From: Martinezella lusitana
GTDB lineage: Bacteria; Pseudomonadota; Alphaproteobacteria; Rhizobiales; Rhizobiaceae
Assembly (NCBI RefSeq): GCF_010668395.1
Contig: NZ_WUEY01000001.1
Location: 620,001 to 684,000, forward strand
Reading direction: 5' to 3'
Length of the DNA: 64,000 nucleotides
Made by a program: the position numbers and the translations under genes. This document shows positions 28,801 through 38,644 of the stretch, piece by piece. Each line of letters opens with the position of its first letter. Position 1 is the stretch's first letter. Under the pieces are notes generated by a model. It saw only the letters and a program-made list of their open reading frames with translations, did not search any database and was not told the origin of the DNA.

Positions 28801-31387
28801 CCATGTCGGCGACACCGCCAAACTCAAGGTGACTTCGCGCTATGCCGGTCAGCTGATGGTAACGGCCGGCTCCGAAACGCTGATTTCGGTCACCAATGCC
28901 GATATCGGCGCTACGGGCGGCGAAGTCGACGTTCCCGTAACGGCCGACTGGGGCGCCGGCACCTATCTGACGGCCACGCTCTTCCGTCCCGGCGAAGCCC
29001 AGGAAAGCCGCATGCCGATGCGCGCCATCGGCATCAAATGGGCGCCGGTCGACCCCGGCGAACGCAAGCTGCAGATCAAGATCGACGCGCCCGACAAGAC
29101 GCTGCCGCGTCAGCCGCTCAACATCGGCCTTCAGGTTTCAGGCGCGGGCGCCAATGAGGACGCCTACGTCACGATCGCCGCCGTCGATGTCGGCATCCTC
29201 AACCTGACGCGCTACCAGCCGCCGGCACCGGACGACTGGTATTACGGCCAGCGCCAGCTCGGCCTCGAAATCCGCGATATCTACGGTCGCCTCATCGACG
29301 GCTCGCTCGGCGCGACCGGCAAGCTGCGCACGGGCGGCGATGGTGGGCAGGCAGCCTTGCAGGCAAGCCCGCCGAAGGAAAAGCTGGTTGCCTTCTTCTC
29401 CGGCCCGGTCAAGCTGGATGCGGACGGCAAGGCGAATGTCAGCTTCGATATTCCGCAGTTCAACGGCACGGCACGTCTGATGGCGGTTGCCTGGTCCAAG
29501 GCCGGCGTCGGTCACGCAACGCAGGACGTCATTATCCGCGATCCCGTCGTCGTCACCGCAAGCCTGCCGAAGTTCCTGGCGCCCGGAGACAAGGCGAACC
29601 TGCGCCTCGATGTCGCCAATACCGATGCGCCTGCGGGCGAGTACACGCTCGCGGTCACGGGCAACAATGCGGTCAACGTGGACGCCAGTGCCACGCAGCA
29701 GAAGATCAACCTGGAAGCCAACGGCAAATACAACATCACGCTGCCGCTGACCGGCGGACAACCGGGCGACGGCACGGTTTCGATCAAGCTGTCGAATGCT
29801 TCGGGACTATCGCTCGATCAATCGGTCGATATTCCCGTTCGCCCGTCGCAGCTGCCGCTCACCGAACGGCGCGTCATCGCGCTTGCGCCCGGCAAGAGCC
29901 TGACCGTCAATGCCGACCTTCTTGCCGACAGCGTCCTGCCCGGCGCCTCGGTCAGCGTCAATGTCAGCCGCTCCAGCGCCTTCGACGTGCCGGCCCTGCT
30001 GATGAGCCTCAGCCGCTATCCCTATGGCTGCGCGGAACAGACGGCGAGCAGCGCGCTGCCGCTGCTCTATTTCAGCGACATGGCGATCAAGAACGGCCTT
30101 GCGGACGACGCCGAAATCCACAAGCGCGTGCAGGACGCCATCTATCGCGAAATGTCCTACCAGTCCTCGACCGGCAGCTTCGGCCTATGGGGCCCGGGCT
30201 CGGGCGATCTCTGGCTGGACGCCTACGTGACAGACTTCCTGACCCGCGCGCGCGAACAGAAGTACAACGTGCCGGATCAGGCCATGGTGCAGGCGCTGGA
30301 AAACCTCCAGAACGCGCTGAGCGCCAATACCAACGTCAAGGACAACGGCAACGAGATCGCCTATGCGCTCTATGTGCTGGCGCGCAACAAGAAAGCTTCG
30401 ATCAGCGATCTGCGCTACTATGCGGACACGATGCTGAACGACTTCCCGACGCCGCTCTCCAAGGCGCATCTGGCCGCCGCACTGGCGCTTTACGGAGATG
30501 CACAGCGCTCGCGCAACATCTTCGTGGATTCGCTGCAGATGTCGCAGCAGGGGGCGATCACCAAGGTCAGCTTCGCCCGCTCGGACTACGGTTCGTCGCT
30601 GCGCGACGGCGCCGCCGTGCTGGCGCTTGCCGCCGAAAGCCGCCCGGTACCGCCGATCATTCCGGATCTCGCAAGCGTCGTCGCCAAGGATTGGCAGAGC
30701 CGGAAATATACCAGCACCCAGGAGCAGACCTGGATGCTGCTCGCCGCCCGCGCCCTGCAGAACGGCGATGACGGCCTGACGCTCGACGTCAACGGCGCCG
30801 CCCATAGCGGCACATACATGGCGCAGATGTCCGGCGATGCGCTGATGGGCCATCCGCTCACCGTCACCAACACGACGCGCCAGCCATTGTCTGCCGCCGT
30901 GACCACGGTCGCAGCTCCGGTTGCGCAGCTGCCGGCAAGCGGCAACGGCTTCAAGATCGAGCGCAAATACTACACGCTCGATGGCGAAGAGGCGAATGTC
31001 AGCCAGGCACAGCAGAACGAACGCTATGTCGTCGTGCTGCATGTGACCGAGGACAATGACTGGCCGCAACGCATCCTCGTGACCGATCTCCTGCCGGCAG
31101 GCTTTGAGATCGACAATCCGAGCATCGTCAACAGCGCTCAGCTTTCGAATTTCGACTGGCTCAGCGACGTCCAGCCGGCCCATGTCGAATTCCGCAATGA
31201 TCGCTTTGTCGCCGCCTTCGACCAGGGTTCCGGAGCCGACCGTGACATGACCTTCGCCTATGTCGTGCGCGCCGTGACCCCCGGTGTCTACGATCATCCG
31301 GCCGCGAGCGTCGAGGACATGTATCGTCCGCAGTTCTCGGCGCGCACGGCGATGGGCCGCATGGAAGTGCTGGCCGCACAGCAGTAA
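25874..31387 (+). CDS. Bacterial alpha-2-macroglobulin (YfhM-like) with N-terminal PAN domain
   Basis: 1837 aa. A Sec signal peptide (residues 1-26, cut after SLAA) is not a lipobox, unlike E. coli YfhM. A Cys-rich PAN/Apple-like domain follows (about 27-95). Many macroglobulin-type beta domains come next, with an acidic linker of Asp/Ser/Gly at about residue 755-780. The thioester motif is intact: Cys1386-Ala-Glu-Gln1389 in YPYGCAEQT. These proteins trap foreign proteases in the periplasm, protecting the envelope. The ATG has GGGAGGA 5-10 bases upstream. pbpC follows after 9 bases, the classic pairing. Confidence 0.93.
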   Translation: MSKRAFIGFSAFLLATFASLSPSLAADVKRQVVTTKDGDYFGFDLRTEQNVTLDQCSASCIGDKSCKAFTYNPKVKWCFLKSDFNQLNSFPGAIAGKVVETAATSEPDIGAAPALSFLSDNFVQSARDAKSTLTLGDELKGQGVESLIALGRIELTSGNVNNALNAFQGALSLSPDNGDLWIEMARAANTITNDTSVATKAAYAALNGYQLTRTTSSRADALAVLAEALKNAQSYRPALSAYKASLDLASSAAVQAAYVDLRERQGFRVTGNTLDNDNASPRACVQFSEKLVKSGVDYTPFVTVNGAAPKGVDAKDNQICVEGLEFGQHYRVSLRAGLPSSVDENLPSQVNVDVYVKDRTASLRFTGDNFVLPSTARRGIPIISVNANTANLKLYRIGDRNIAQLLNNSQFLTQVDSYSAQTIQDTNGELVWQGSIEIQQDLNKEVATSFPVDEVLPKRKPGVYVLTAVAPNSGGQEWDPQATQWFVVSDIGVTTYAGTDGLNVFARSLGSAKPLAGIQLQLLAKNNEILGTAKTDDNGRAVFSAGLMRGTAGMTPAVITAQNGDQDYVFLDMTRAGFDLSDRGVAGRTAPGAIDLLTWTERGIYRAGETVHASALARDVSSTAVENLPLTFVFLRPDGVEDRRIVTDGGKLGGYNVDLPLQQTSMRGTWTMNIYTDPKGSSIGSQTFLVDDFVPDRIEFDMASDAKEIEVGQPTPVNVVGRYLYGAPAAGLNLEGEVTLKPTRQSDAYKGYQFGLADEGAGKDDNDDDSSGGDSKAESTQVPLEDLQALDEDGKTTFDVTINDTPSTTQLLNANITVRMQEAGGRAVERSLTLPVKADGPRIGIKPEFDGDLGENSVGNFHVIAVDANGQKQAMQGLTWKLLSVERDYQWYRDGNSWKYEPIISTKQVAVGTVNATMDGAAISMPVTWGRYRLEVSTADANGPESSVEFNAGWYVAASSTETPDALEIALDKASYHVGDTAKLKVTSRYAGQLMVTAGSETLISVTNADIGATGGEVDVPVTADWGAGTYLTATLFRPGEAQESRMPMRAIGIKWAPVDPGERKLQIKIDAPDKTLPRQPLNIGLQVSGAGANEDAYVTIAAVDVGILNLTRYQPPAPDDWYYGQRQLGLEIRDIYGRLIDGSLGATGKLRTGGDGGQAALQASPPKEKLVAFFSGPVKLDADGKANVSFDIPQFNGTARLMAVAWSKAGVGHATQDVIIRDPVVVTASLPKFLAPGDKANLRLDVANTDAPAGEYTLAVTGNNAVNVDASATQQKINLEANGKYNITLPLTGGQPGDGTVSIKLSNASGLSLDQSVDIPVRPSQLPLTERRVIALAPGKSLTVNADLLADSVLPGASVSVNVSRSSAFDVPALLMSLSRYPYGCAEQTASSALPLLYFSDMAIKNGLADDAEIHKRVQDAIYREMSYQSSTGSFGLWGPGSGDLWLDAYVTDFLTRAREQKYNVPDQAMVQALENLQNALSANTNVKDNGNEIAYALYVLARNKKASISDLRYYADTMLNDFPTPLSKAHLAAALALYGDAQRSRNIFVDSLQMSQQGAITKVSFARSDYGSSLRDGAAVLALAAESRPVPPIIPDLASVVAKDWQSRKYTSTQEQTWMLLAARALQNGDDGLTLDVNGAAHSGTYMAQMSGDALMGHPLTVTNTTRQPLSAAVTTVAAPVAQLPASGNGFKIERKYYTLDGEEANVSQAQQNERYVVVLHVTEDNDWPQRILVTDLLPAGFEIDNPSIVNSAQLSNFDWLSDVQPAHVEFRNDRFVAAFDQGSGADRDMTFAYVVRAVTPGVYDHPAASVEDMYRPQFSARTAMGRMEVLAAQQ

Positions 31388-31396
31388 GAAGCAGCC

Positions 31397-33484
31397 ATGA
31401 AGGCGCGATGGAAGATTGCGATAGGCCTTGGAGCCACTGCCCTGACAGCGGTGGCGCTGGTCTTCGGCCTTGAGGCTGCGGACCGCGCCTATCCGCCGCC
31501 GCTGGACAATGCCCGCGTGGTCTCGGCGGAAGTGCTCGACGCCAATGGCGATCTGCTGCGCGCCTTTGCCACGCCCGAGGGGCGCTGGCGGCTGAAAACC
31601 GACGTTGCCGATGTCGATCCGCAATATCTGCGCATGCTGGTCGCCTATGAGGACCGGCGCTTCTACGATCACCACGGCGTCGATCCCATGGCGATCGGCC
31701 GCGCCTTCCTGCAGCTCGTCACGCATGGCCGCATCGTCTCGGGCGGCTCGACGCTTTCCATGCAGGTGGCGCGGCTGATCGAGCCGCGCAGCGAGCGCTC
31801 GATGACGGCGAAGCTGCTGCAGGTCGTCCGCGCCATCCAGATCGAGCGGCGGCTCAGCAAGGAGCAGATCCTCGACCTTTACCTGACGCATGCACCCTAT
31901 GGCGGCAATCTGGAAGGCGTTCGGGCCGCAAGCCTTGCCTATTTCGGCAAGGAGCCGCGGCATCTGACCGTCGCTCAGGCCGGCCTGCTGGTGGCCCTGC
32001 CGCAGCTGCCGGAAAAGCGACGGCCGGACCGCAATCTCGCGGCCGCGCAGGCCGCCCGCCATCGCGTGCTGGAGCGGGCCGCCGTCGCCACCGTCATCGG
32101 CGAAGGAGAGGCGGAACGCGCCTCGCTCTCCCCCATTCCGGCGGAGCGGCGGCAATTGCCGGCCTATGCCGCGCATCTCGCCGAACTGGCGCTCCGCAAG
32201 CAGCCCGGCATCAGCAAGCACAAGACCTCGCTGCGGCGCGACGTCCAGCAAGGGCTGGAAGCCGTCGCGGATGCGGCGGCCAAGCGGCTTGGGCCGAAAG
32301 TCTCGGTCGCCATGATCATGGCCGATGCCAAGACCGGCGAGATCATCGGCGAAGTCGGTTCGGCCAACTATTTCGATTCCTCGCGCGCCGGCTGGGTGGA
32401 CATGACCCGCGTGCTGCGTTCGCCCGGCTCGACGCTGAAGCCTTTCATCTATGGCCTTGCCTTCGAGCAGGGCTATGTGGCGCAGGAAACGATCATCGAG
32501 GATCGTCCCGCCGATTTCTACGGCTACCGGCCGCGCAATTTCGACATGACCTACCAGGGCGATGTGAGCGTGCGCCAGGCGCTGCAGCTCTCGCTCAACG
32601 TGCCGGCCGTACGCCTGCTCGATGCCGTCGGGCCGACGCGGCTGCTGGTGCGCTTCCGCCGCGCCGAGGTGAAGCCGAAGCTGCCGCCAAACGAGGCACC
32701 CGGCCTCGCCATCGGCCTCGGCGGCGTCGGCGTCACCCTCAAGGACCTCGTGCAGCTCTATGCCGGGCTTGCCAATCGCGGCAAGGCGATGCGGATCGGC
32801 GATGGCGTTCAGGACGAGCCGGGTCCGATCGACGGCGAGCCGCTGATGGAGCCGATCGCGGTGTGGAACATCACCGATATCCTTTCCGACATCATCGCGC
32901 CGCGCGGCAGCAAGCAACTCGGCATCGCCTACAAGACCGGCACCAGCTACGGCAATCGCGATGCGTGGTCGATCGGCTATGACGGCGCGCATGTGCTCGG
33001 CGTCTGGGTCGGCCGCCCGGACAATGGCGCGGTGCCGGGGCTGGCCGGCTATGTCTCGGCTGCTCCCATCCTGTTCGAGGCCTTTGCCAAATCCGGCGTT
33101 GCCATAACCCCCTTCCCTCCGGCGCCCATGGGCGCCGTCCGTATCGCTCCGACCGAGCTGCCGATCAGCCAGCGGCGCTTTTCCGTTACCGCCGCCGGGC
33201 TGCTGGCCGCTTCCAGCCGCGAACCGGCGCCGCAGATCGTCTATCCGCCGGAAGGAGCGCGCGTCGATCTCGGCGCCAGCAGCGGCGGCAATGAGATCAT
33301 GCCACTGGCGCTGAAACTGCAGGGCGGACGGGCGCCGTTCCGCTGGCTCGCCAACGGCAAGCCGCTGCCGGACATGTCGCGCCGCCGCACCAACCAGTGG
33401 ACTCCCGACGGTGCCGGCTATTCGACGCTGACCGTCATCGATGCCGCCGGGCGGGCGGCAAGCGTGCGCGTATTCGTGGAATAG
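31397..33484 (+). CDS. pbpC: Penicillin-binding protein 1C
   Basis: 695 aa, inner-membrane anchored by one N-terminal helix. The GT51 domain has catalytic Glu85 in AYEDRRFYDHHGVDP and SGGSTLSMQ. The transpeptidase domain has Ser345-T-L-Lys348, the SLN motif in QLSLNVP, and Lys513-Thr-Gly in YKTGTSYG. A C-terminal BiPBP_C-like beta domain ends it. It polymerises and may cross-link peptidoglycan in the periplasm. Its place directly after the macroglobulin gene suggests wall repair after protease attack (inference from the known pairing). Confidence 0.95.
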   Translation: MKARWKIAIGLGATALTAVALVFGLEAADRAYPPPLDNARVVSAEVLDANGDLLRAFATPEGRWRLKTDVADVDPQYLRMLVAYEDRRFYDHHGVDPMAIGRAFLQLVTHGRIVSGGSTLSMQVARLIEPRSERSMTAKLLQVVRAIQIERRLSKEQILDLYLTHAPYGGNLEGVRAASLAYFGKEPRHLTVAQAGLLVALPQLPEKRRPDRNLAAAQAARHRVLERAAVATVIGEGEAERASLSPIPAERRQLPAYAAHLAELALRKQPGISKHKTSLRRDVQQGLEAVADAAAKRLGPKVSVAMIMADAKTGEIIGEVGSANYFDSSRAGWVDMTRVLRSPGSTLKPFIYGLAFEQGYVAQETIIEDRPADFYGYRPRNFDMTYQGDVSVRQALQLSLNVPAVRLLDAVGPTRLLVRFRRAEVKPKLPPNEAPGLAIGLGGVGVTLKDLVQLYAGLANRGKAMRIGDGVQDEPGPIDGEPLMEPIAVWNITDILSDIIAPRGSKQLGIAYKTGTSYGNRDAWSIGYDGAHVLGVWVGRPDNGAVPGLAGYVSAAPILFEAFAKSGVAITPFPPAPMGAVRIAPTELPISQRRFSVTAAGLLAASSREPAPQIVYPPEGARVDLGASSGGNEIMPLALKLQGGRAPFRWLANGKPLPDMSRRRTNQWTPDGAGYSTLTVIDAAGRAASVRVFVE

Positions 33485-33562
33485 GTCGATGTACGGCTCG
33501 GGCTTTTGCTCGCCGGCCTCGGCTGTGATAGTTTACCGAATACTCAAACAAGGAATGACGAG

Positions 33563-33922
33563 ATGTCGGAAGAGCAGGCAATCCGTGCGGTTGTTCATCT
33601 CTATGTCGATGGCATGGCATTTGCGAATGAGCCAGCGCTGCGCAAGGCGTTTCATCCACGAGCGACGATCATCGGCAATTATCAGGGCGCGCTGGAGTGG
33701 ATGACGCGCGATGAATTCATTTCCGCCATCGCCGAACAAGGCAGCGCGCCGCCGGACACGATCCCTCTGATGGAGATCGAGCTGATCGACATCGAAGGCG
33801 ACGCAGCCAGCGTCAAGGTCGTCGACGAATTCGCCGGCATGCGCTTTTCGGATTATCTGTCGCTGGTGAAGATCGACGGGCGATGGAGCGTGGTGAACAA
33901 GGTTTATCATCTGCATCGATAG
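33563..33922 (+). CDS. NTF2-like / lumazine-binding-type protein
   Basis: 119 aa. EEQAIRAVVHLYVDGMAF, KAFHPRATIIG, ASVKVVDEFAGMRFSDYLSLVKIDG and WSVVNKVYHLH fit the cone-shaped NTF2-like fold used by SnoaL and Lumazine_bd_2 proteins. The chemistry is unknown and many members simply bind small ligands. AAGGA lies 9 bases before the ATG at 33563. It is followed by an intergenic repeat pair. Confidence 0.8.
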   Translation: MSEEQAIRAVVHLYVDGMAFANEPALRKAFHPRATIIGNYQGALEWMTRDEFISAIAEQGSAPPDTIPLMEIELIDIEGDAASVKVVDEFAGMRFSDYLSLVKIDGRWSVVNKVYHLHR

Positions 33923-33955
33923 ACGATGCGGCACCGAGTATGCGGCGACGCCGAT

Positions 33956-34004
33956 ACCCCCCTCTGTCGCTGTCGCGACATCTCCCCCACAAGGGGGGAG
34001 ATTG
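33956..34004 (+). repeat. Rhizobial intergenic palindromic repeat, copy 1
   Basis: A C-rich unit reading CCCCCCTCTGTCGCTGTCGC then GACATCTCCCCCAC and AAGGGGGGAGATTG. The same unit occurs inverted at 34096-34143. Similar units are scattered in Rhizobium genomes (RIME-like; the exact class is not certain). Confidence 0.65.
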
Positions 34005-34095
34005 TTGGGAGTATGCCGCACGCTCTTTCAAACCTAAAAGCCTCAGCGTCTGCAGCTTCGATGTTTGCTCGAGGCAGATGAGTTCAGCGAATTAC

Positions 34096-34143
34096 CAATC
34101 TCCCCCCTTGTGGGGGAGATGTCACGAAGTGACAGAGGGGGGT
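34096..34143 (-). repeat. Rhizobial intergenic palindromic repeat, copy 2 (inverted)
   Basis: CAATCTCCCCCCTTGTGGGG then GAGATGTCACGAAGTGACAG and AGGGGGGT is close to the reverse complement of the 33956 unit, with small differences in the middle. The pair could fold into a long RNA or DNA stem downstream of pheT. Confidence 0.65.
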
Positions 34144-34184
34144 GCCACACTATCGGCAAGCGCAAGCGCTGCTGATAGGCTGCC

Positions 34185-36608
34185 TTATCCCCTCAGCACC
34201 CCACCCGTCGACTTCGTCACGTTCGCCACGATCTTCTGTGTCAGCGCCTCGAAATCCTCATCGGTCAGCGTGCGCTCGGCCGGCTGGATCTGAACTTCGA
34301 TGGCGATAGACTTCTTGCCTTCGCCGAGCGATGCGCCTTCGAAGATGTCGAAGACGTTGACGCCGGTCACCAGCTTGCGGTCGGCACCGACGGCGGCGCG
34401 GACGACAGCGCCGGCTTCCACGGACTTGTCGACCACGAAGGCGAAGTCGCGCTTGACGGCCTGGAACGGAGAAAGCTCCAGCGCCGGCTTGGTGCGGGTC
34501 GCCTTCTTCTTCGGCTCGGGCATGGCATCGACGTAGACTTCGAAGCCGGCCAGCGCGCCGGATACGTCAAGGGCTTCCAGCGTCTTCGGGTGGAACTCGC
34601 CGAAATAGCCGAGCACGACCTTCGGGCCCATCTTGATGGTGCCGGAGCGGCCGGGATGATACCAGGCCGGGCCGCCCTGCTCGATCTGGATATTGCCCAT
34701 CGGCAGGCCGCAGGCCTCGATCACGGCAAGAGCATCGGCCTTGGCATCGAAGACGTCGACCGGCTTGCCGCCACCCTTGGCAGCGTTCGACCACATGCGG
34801 CCGGCGCCGGCGAGCGTTGCCGTGCCGCGGCGAATACCGCCGGCGACGCGACGCTGACCTGCGGGCGTGTCGTTTTCATAGGTGCCGGAGACTTCGAAGA
34901 TCGCGACGTCGCCATAGCCCTTGTCGGCATTGCGCTGCGCTGCCGACAGCAGGCCCGGCAGCAGCGAGGGACGCATGTCGGACATATCAGCGGCGATCGG
35001 GTTGGCAAGCTTCAGGGCGTTGGAGCCACCGCCGAACAGCTTGGCCTGATCTTCGGAAATGAAGGACCAGGTGACGGCTTCGAGCATACCGCGCGAGGCA
35101 AGCGCCCGCTTGGCCGTACGGGTACGGATCTGCAGCGTCGTCAGGATCTTGCCGTTGACGGCATTGTGGCTGCTAAGCGGCTGCGGCTTGATGTTGTCCA
35201 CGCCGTGGATACGCATGATCTCTTCGACCAGATCGGCCTTGCCGTCGACATCGGGACGCCAGGACGGAACGGCGACCGAGACGCGCTCGCCCGAACCGGA
35301 GACCGAGAAGCCAAGCTTCGTCAGGATGGACTTGCTCTCGTCGGCCGAGACCTCGAGGCCGGTCAGGCGCTTGACTTCCGACAGCGGGAAATCGACGACC
35401 TTGGCTTCATAACCCTTGTAGCCTTCGACCCGCGCCTTGGCGGCCGTGCCGCCGCAGCAGGCAAGCACCAGCTCCGTGGTGCGCTCGAGGCCCGGAACCA
35501 TATACTCCGGATCGACGCCACGCTCGAAGCGATAGCGCGCATCGGTGATGATGCCGAGGCTGCGGCCGCTCTTGGCGATGTTCATCGGATCCCAGAGGGC
35601 CGACTCGATCAGCACGTCGGTGGTGTTTTCGTCGCAACCGGAATGTTCGCCGCCCATGATGCCGCCGATCGACTCGACGCCATTGTCATCGGAGATGACG
35701 ACATTGCTCGGGTTGAGCTTGTACTCGCGCTCGTCCAGCGCCAGCACGGTTTCGCCGTCCATGGCGCGGCGCACGACCAGATTGCCCTTGACCTTGGCGG
35801 CGTCGAAGACGTGCATCGGCCGACCCTGATCGAAGGTCATGTAGTTGGTGATATCGACCAGCGCGCTGATCGGGCGCAGGCCGATGGCGAGCAGGCGCTG
35901 CTGCATCCACTTCGGGCTCGGGCCGTTCTTGACGCCGCGCACGAGGCGAAGGGCGAAGCCGGGGCAAAGGCGGGCGTCGTCCAGATCGATCCTGAGCTCG
36001 GTCGTCGTTTCGCCTTCGACGGCGAAGGACGGTGCCGCAGGCGACTTCAGCGTGCCGAGACCGGAAGCAGCAAGATCGCGGGCGATGCCAAAGACGCTGG
36101 TGCAATCCGGGCGGTTCGGCGTCAGGTTGATCTCGATGACCGGATCGTCGAGACCGGCATAAGAGGCAAAGCTCGTGCCGACGGGCGCATCCTCGGGCAG
36201 GTCGATGATGCCGTCGTGGCTGTCGGAGATTTCCAGTTCCTTTTCCGAGCACATCATGCCGCGGCTTTCGACGCCGCGAATGTTGCCGATGGCAAGCGTC
36301 ACGTCGATGCCGGGAACATAGATGCCGGGCGCCGCGAAGGCGCCGACGAGGCCGGCGCGCGCATTGGGTGCGCCGCAGACGACCTGAACGGGCGCGCCGC
36401 TGCCGGTATCGACCATCAGCACCTTCAGGCGGTCGGCCTGCGGGTGCTTTTCAGCCGAGAGAACCTTGGCGATGACGAAGGGCTTGAACGCGGCCTTGTC
36501 GTCGACGTCTTCGACTTCCAGCCCGATCATCGTCAGGCGGGCGCAGATCTCGTCGAGCGTGGCGTCGGTTTCCAGGTGCTCTTTCAGCCAGGAGAGTGTG
36601 AATTTCAT
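34185..36608 (-). CDS. pheT: Phenylalanyl-tRNA synthetase beta subunit
   Basis: 807 aa. In order: the EMAP-like tRNA-binding domain (residues about 40-150, [19 protein letters not shown]), the B3/4 editing domain ([17 protein letters not shown]), the B5 domain ([21 protein letters not shown]), the catalytic-like core, and a C-terminal FDX-ACB anticodon-binding domain ([19 protein letters not shown]). It forms the alpha2-beta2 enzyme with PheS. The start lies 16 bases after pheS in the same operon. Confidence 0.97.
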   Translation of the reverse strand: MKFTLSWLKEHLETDATLDEICARLTMIGLEVEDVDDKAAFKPFVIAKVLSAEKHPQADRLKVLMVDTGSGAPVQVVCGAPNARAGLVGAFAAPGIYVPGIDVTLAIGNIRGVESRGMMCSEKELEISDSHDGIIDLPEDAPVGTSFASYAGLDDPVIEINLTPNRPDCTSVFGIARDLAASGLGTLKSPAAPSFAVEGETTTELRIDLDDARLCPGFALRLVRGVKNGPSPKWMQQRLLAIGLRPISALVDITNYMTFDQGRPMHVFDAAKVKGNLVVRRAMDGETVLALDEREYKLNPSNVVISDDNGVESIGGIMGGEHSGCDENTTDVLIESALWDPMNIAKSGRSLGIITDARYRFERGVDPEYMVPGLERTTELVLACCGGTAAKARVEGYKGYEAKVVDFPLSEVKRLTGLEVSADESKSILTKLGFSVSGSGERVSVAVPSWRPDVDGKADLVEEIMRIHGVDNIKPQPLSSHNAVNGKILTTLQIRTRTAKRALASRGMLEAVTWSFISEDQAKLFGGGSNALKLANPIAADMSDMRPSLLPGLLSAAQRNADKGYGDVAIFEVSGTYENDTPAGQRRVAGGIRRGTATLAGAGRMWSNAAKGGGKPVDVFDAKADALAVIEACGLPMGNIQIEQGGPAWYHPGRSGTIKMGPKVVLGYFGEFHPKTLEALDVSGALAGFEVYVDAMPEPKKKATRTKPALELSPFQAVKRDFAFVVDKSVEAGAVVRAAVGADRKLVTGVNVFDIFEGASLGEGKKSIAIEVQIQPAERTLTDEDFEALTQKIVANVTKSTGGVLRG

Positions 36609-36624
36609 GTGCTCTATCCCTTCC

Positions 36625-37707
36625 TTACGCGCTCAAACCGCCGAACAGCGTCGGCATGTCGAGCGGGCGGAAGCCGTAGTGGTTCATCCAGCGGACATCG
36701 GCGTTGAAGAAGTCACGCAGGTCCGGCATGCCGTATTTCAGCATGGCGATGCGGTCGAGGCCCATGCCCCAGGCAAAACCCTGATACTCGTCCGGATCGA
36801 GGCCGCCATAGCGCAGCACGTTCGGGTGCACCATGCCGCAGCCGAGGATTTCCATCCAGTCGGTGCCTTCGCCGAACTTGACGATCGGGCCGGAGCGGTC
36901 GCACTGGATATCGACCTCGAAGGAGGGCTCCGTGAACGGGAAGAACGACGGGCGGAAGCGCATCGTCACATTGTCGACCTCGAAGAAGGTCTTGCAGAAC
37001 TCTTCCAGCACCCAGCGGATATTGCCGACGTTCGCCGTCTTGTCGATGACGAGGCCTTCCACCTGATGGAACATCGGCGAATGCGTGGCGTCGCTATCCT
37101 GGCGGTAGGTCTTGCCGGGGATGATGATGCGGATCGGCGGCTTCTGCGCTTCCATGGTGCGCACCTGCACCGGCGAGGTGTGGGTGCGCAGCACCTTGCG
37201 CTCACCCTTTTCGTCCGGCTGGAAGAAGAAGGTGTCGTGCATCTCGCGGGCCGGATGCCCTTCGGGGAAGTTCAGCGCCGTGAAGTTATAGTAGTCGGTC
37301 TCGACATCGGGACCTTCCGCGATCGAGAAACCCATGTCGCCGAAGATCGCGGTGATCTCGTCCACGATCTGGCTGATCGGATGGATGCGGCCACGCTCGG
37401 CTGGCGACGAGCGCACCGGCAGGCTGACATCGACGGTCTCGGCCTTCAGCTTGGCTTCGATCGCCGCGTCGCGCAACGCACCCTTGCGCTCGTTGATCGC
37501 ATCGGTCACGGAATTCTTCAGCGCGTTGATTGCCGCGCCGCGCGTCTGCCGTTCTTCCGGCGACATCGAGCCCAGCGTCTTCAGCAGTTCCGAAACCGAG
37601 CCCTTCTTGCCGAGCGCGGCAACCCTGACTGCCTCGATCGACTGTTCGTCGGTCGCTGCGGCCACTTCGGCCATGAGTTGGGTTTCAAGTGATACGAGTT
37701 CCGTCAT
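36625..37707 (-). CDS. pheS: Phenylalanyl-tRNA synthetase alpha subunit
   Basis: 360 aa. An N-terminal helical tRNA-binding hairpin precedes the class II catalytic core: motif 2 in [11 protein letters not shown] with [17 protein letters not shown], and motif 3 in [25 protein letters not shown]. It charges tRNA-Phe together with PheT. It is read with pheT and lies 36 bases after the kinase-like gene. No Phe-leader attenuator was seen. Confidence 0.97.
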   Translation of the reverse strand: MTELVSLETQLMAEVAAATDEQSIEAVRVAALGKKGSVSELLKTLGSMSPEERQTRGAAINALKNSVTDAINERKGALRDAAIEAKLKAETVDVSLPVRSSPAERGRIHPISQIVDEITAIFGDMGFSIAEGPDVETDYYNFTALNFPEGHPAREMHDTFFFQPDEKGERKVLRTHTSPVQVRTMEAQKPPIRIIIPGKTYRQDSDATHSPMFHQVEGLVIDKTANVGNIRWVLEEFCKTFFEVDNVTMRFRPSFFPFTEPSFEVDIQCDRSGPIVKFGEGTDWMEILGCGMVHPNVLRYGGLDPDEYQGFAWGMGLDRIAMLKYGMPDLRDFFNADVRWMNHYGFRPLDMPTLFGGLSA

Positions 37708-37743
37708 CTGGTCCTGCCTTGCGGACCACGGGCCATCCGGCTC

Positions 37744-38589
37744 TCAGTCCACGGAATAAGTGGTGAACGCATGCATCAGAAAGCTTGTCGCAACGATGAA
37801 GCGCTGCAGATCACTACCCATGTGCACGCGGCCAATCAACCGGGCAAGGAACAAAAAACCGCCGAGAAAGCGAATCATGCGCTGAAGCTCGCCACGCGCG
37901 GCTGCCGGCGCCTGTTCGAACCAGGCTTCATAGGCCCTGTTCTGCGTCGCAAGACCGAGGCGGGCGCCGGTCGCGATCTGCAGGAACAGCAGCCAGACAT
38001 CGCGAGCCTGAGCGACCGCGAGTGGCATGACCGTCTGCGGGTCCTCCTCGAAATCCATGAAGCCGAGCCGGTTGCCGGCAAAGAACATATCGCGGGGATA
38101 GGGCCGGCCGTGGCACAGCCCCTTGGCATGCAGCCGGCCGAGTTCGGCCGCGCAGGCGACCATGAGATCGTCATGGGCGGCTGGGTCGCTATCCTTCAGC
38201 TGCCCGAGGCGCCGCTGCACCGTTATTCCCGCATCGGCCAGGACGATTGCGCCGTTCGATGCATAGAGGATTTCCGGAACGGCGATCCCGTGCTCCTTGA
38301 ACATGCCTATGCGCCGGGTTTCACGTTCCGCCATTTGTTGCGGCGCGAGATAGGCGCAGGGACGCAGGAAGGCGACGGGGAGAATACGTGAGCAAAGGGT
38401 CTGCAGATGGCGCCAGACCGATGGCTTTTCCGTGCCGTATCGCTTGATCCACACCTGACCTGAGGAAAGGGGGACACGTTCGATACGCTTGGATCCGCTC
38501 ACCAGCACCGTCAGCAAGGCCTCGATATCCTTGCCGCTGAGATTGGGTATGGAATTTAATTCTCTGGTCTTGCCATTCAACAATTTCAC
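37744..38589 (-). CDS. Kinase-like protein (WaaP/InaA-type fold, putative)
   Basis: 281 aa with a GTG start preceded by GGGGA. The stretch LGRLHAKGLCHGRPYPRDMF, then GFMDFEEDP, mirrors the catalytic HxD loop and DFG/DFE metal site of protein-kinase-like folds, as in Kdo/LPS heptose kinases. It begins with VLVSGSKRIERVPL and includes RETRRIGMFKEHGIAVPEIL, consistent with a small N-lobe. It may phosphorylate a lipid or sugar. It sits between rplT and pheS on the minus strand, a location conserved in other rhizobia as far as I recall. Confidence 0.65.
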   Translation of the reverse strand: MKLLNGKTRELNSIPNLSGKDIEALLTVLVSGSKRIERVPLSSGQVWIKRYGTEKPSVWRHLQTLCSRILPVAFLRPCAYLAPQQMAERETRRIGMFKEHGIAVPEILYASNGAIVLADAGITVQRRLGQLKDSDPAAHDDLMVACAAELGRLHAKGLCHGRPYPRDMFFAGNRLGFMDFEEDPQTVMPLAVAQARDVWLLFLQIATGARLGLATQNRAYEAWFEQAPAAARGELQRMIRFLGGFLFLARLIGRVHMGSDLQRFIVATSFLMHAFTTYSVD

Positions 38590-38644
38590 CTATCCCCGAC
38601 AGCGGGAATCCCCGAGGTGATCATCGTAAATTGATTGTATCCCG

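Noticed and set aside
26042..28804. Long open frame of 920 codons antisense to the macroglobulin gene
   Set aside because: It is rich in Arg, Ala and Gly-type shadow composition, has no ribosome site or family, and the plus-strand gene is clear. GC-rich genes produce such frames.
30185..32992. 935-codon antisense frame across the macroglobulin/pbpC junction
   Set aside because: Same reasons; it overlaps two well supported genes with catalytic motifs.
34590..36707. 705-codon frame antisense to pheT
   Set aside because: pheT shows all expected domains; the antisense frame has no recognisable domain.
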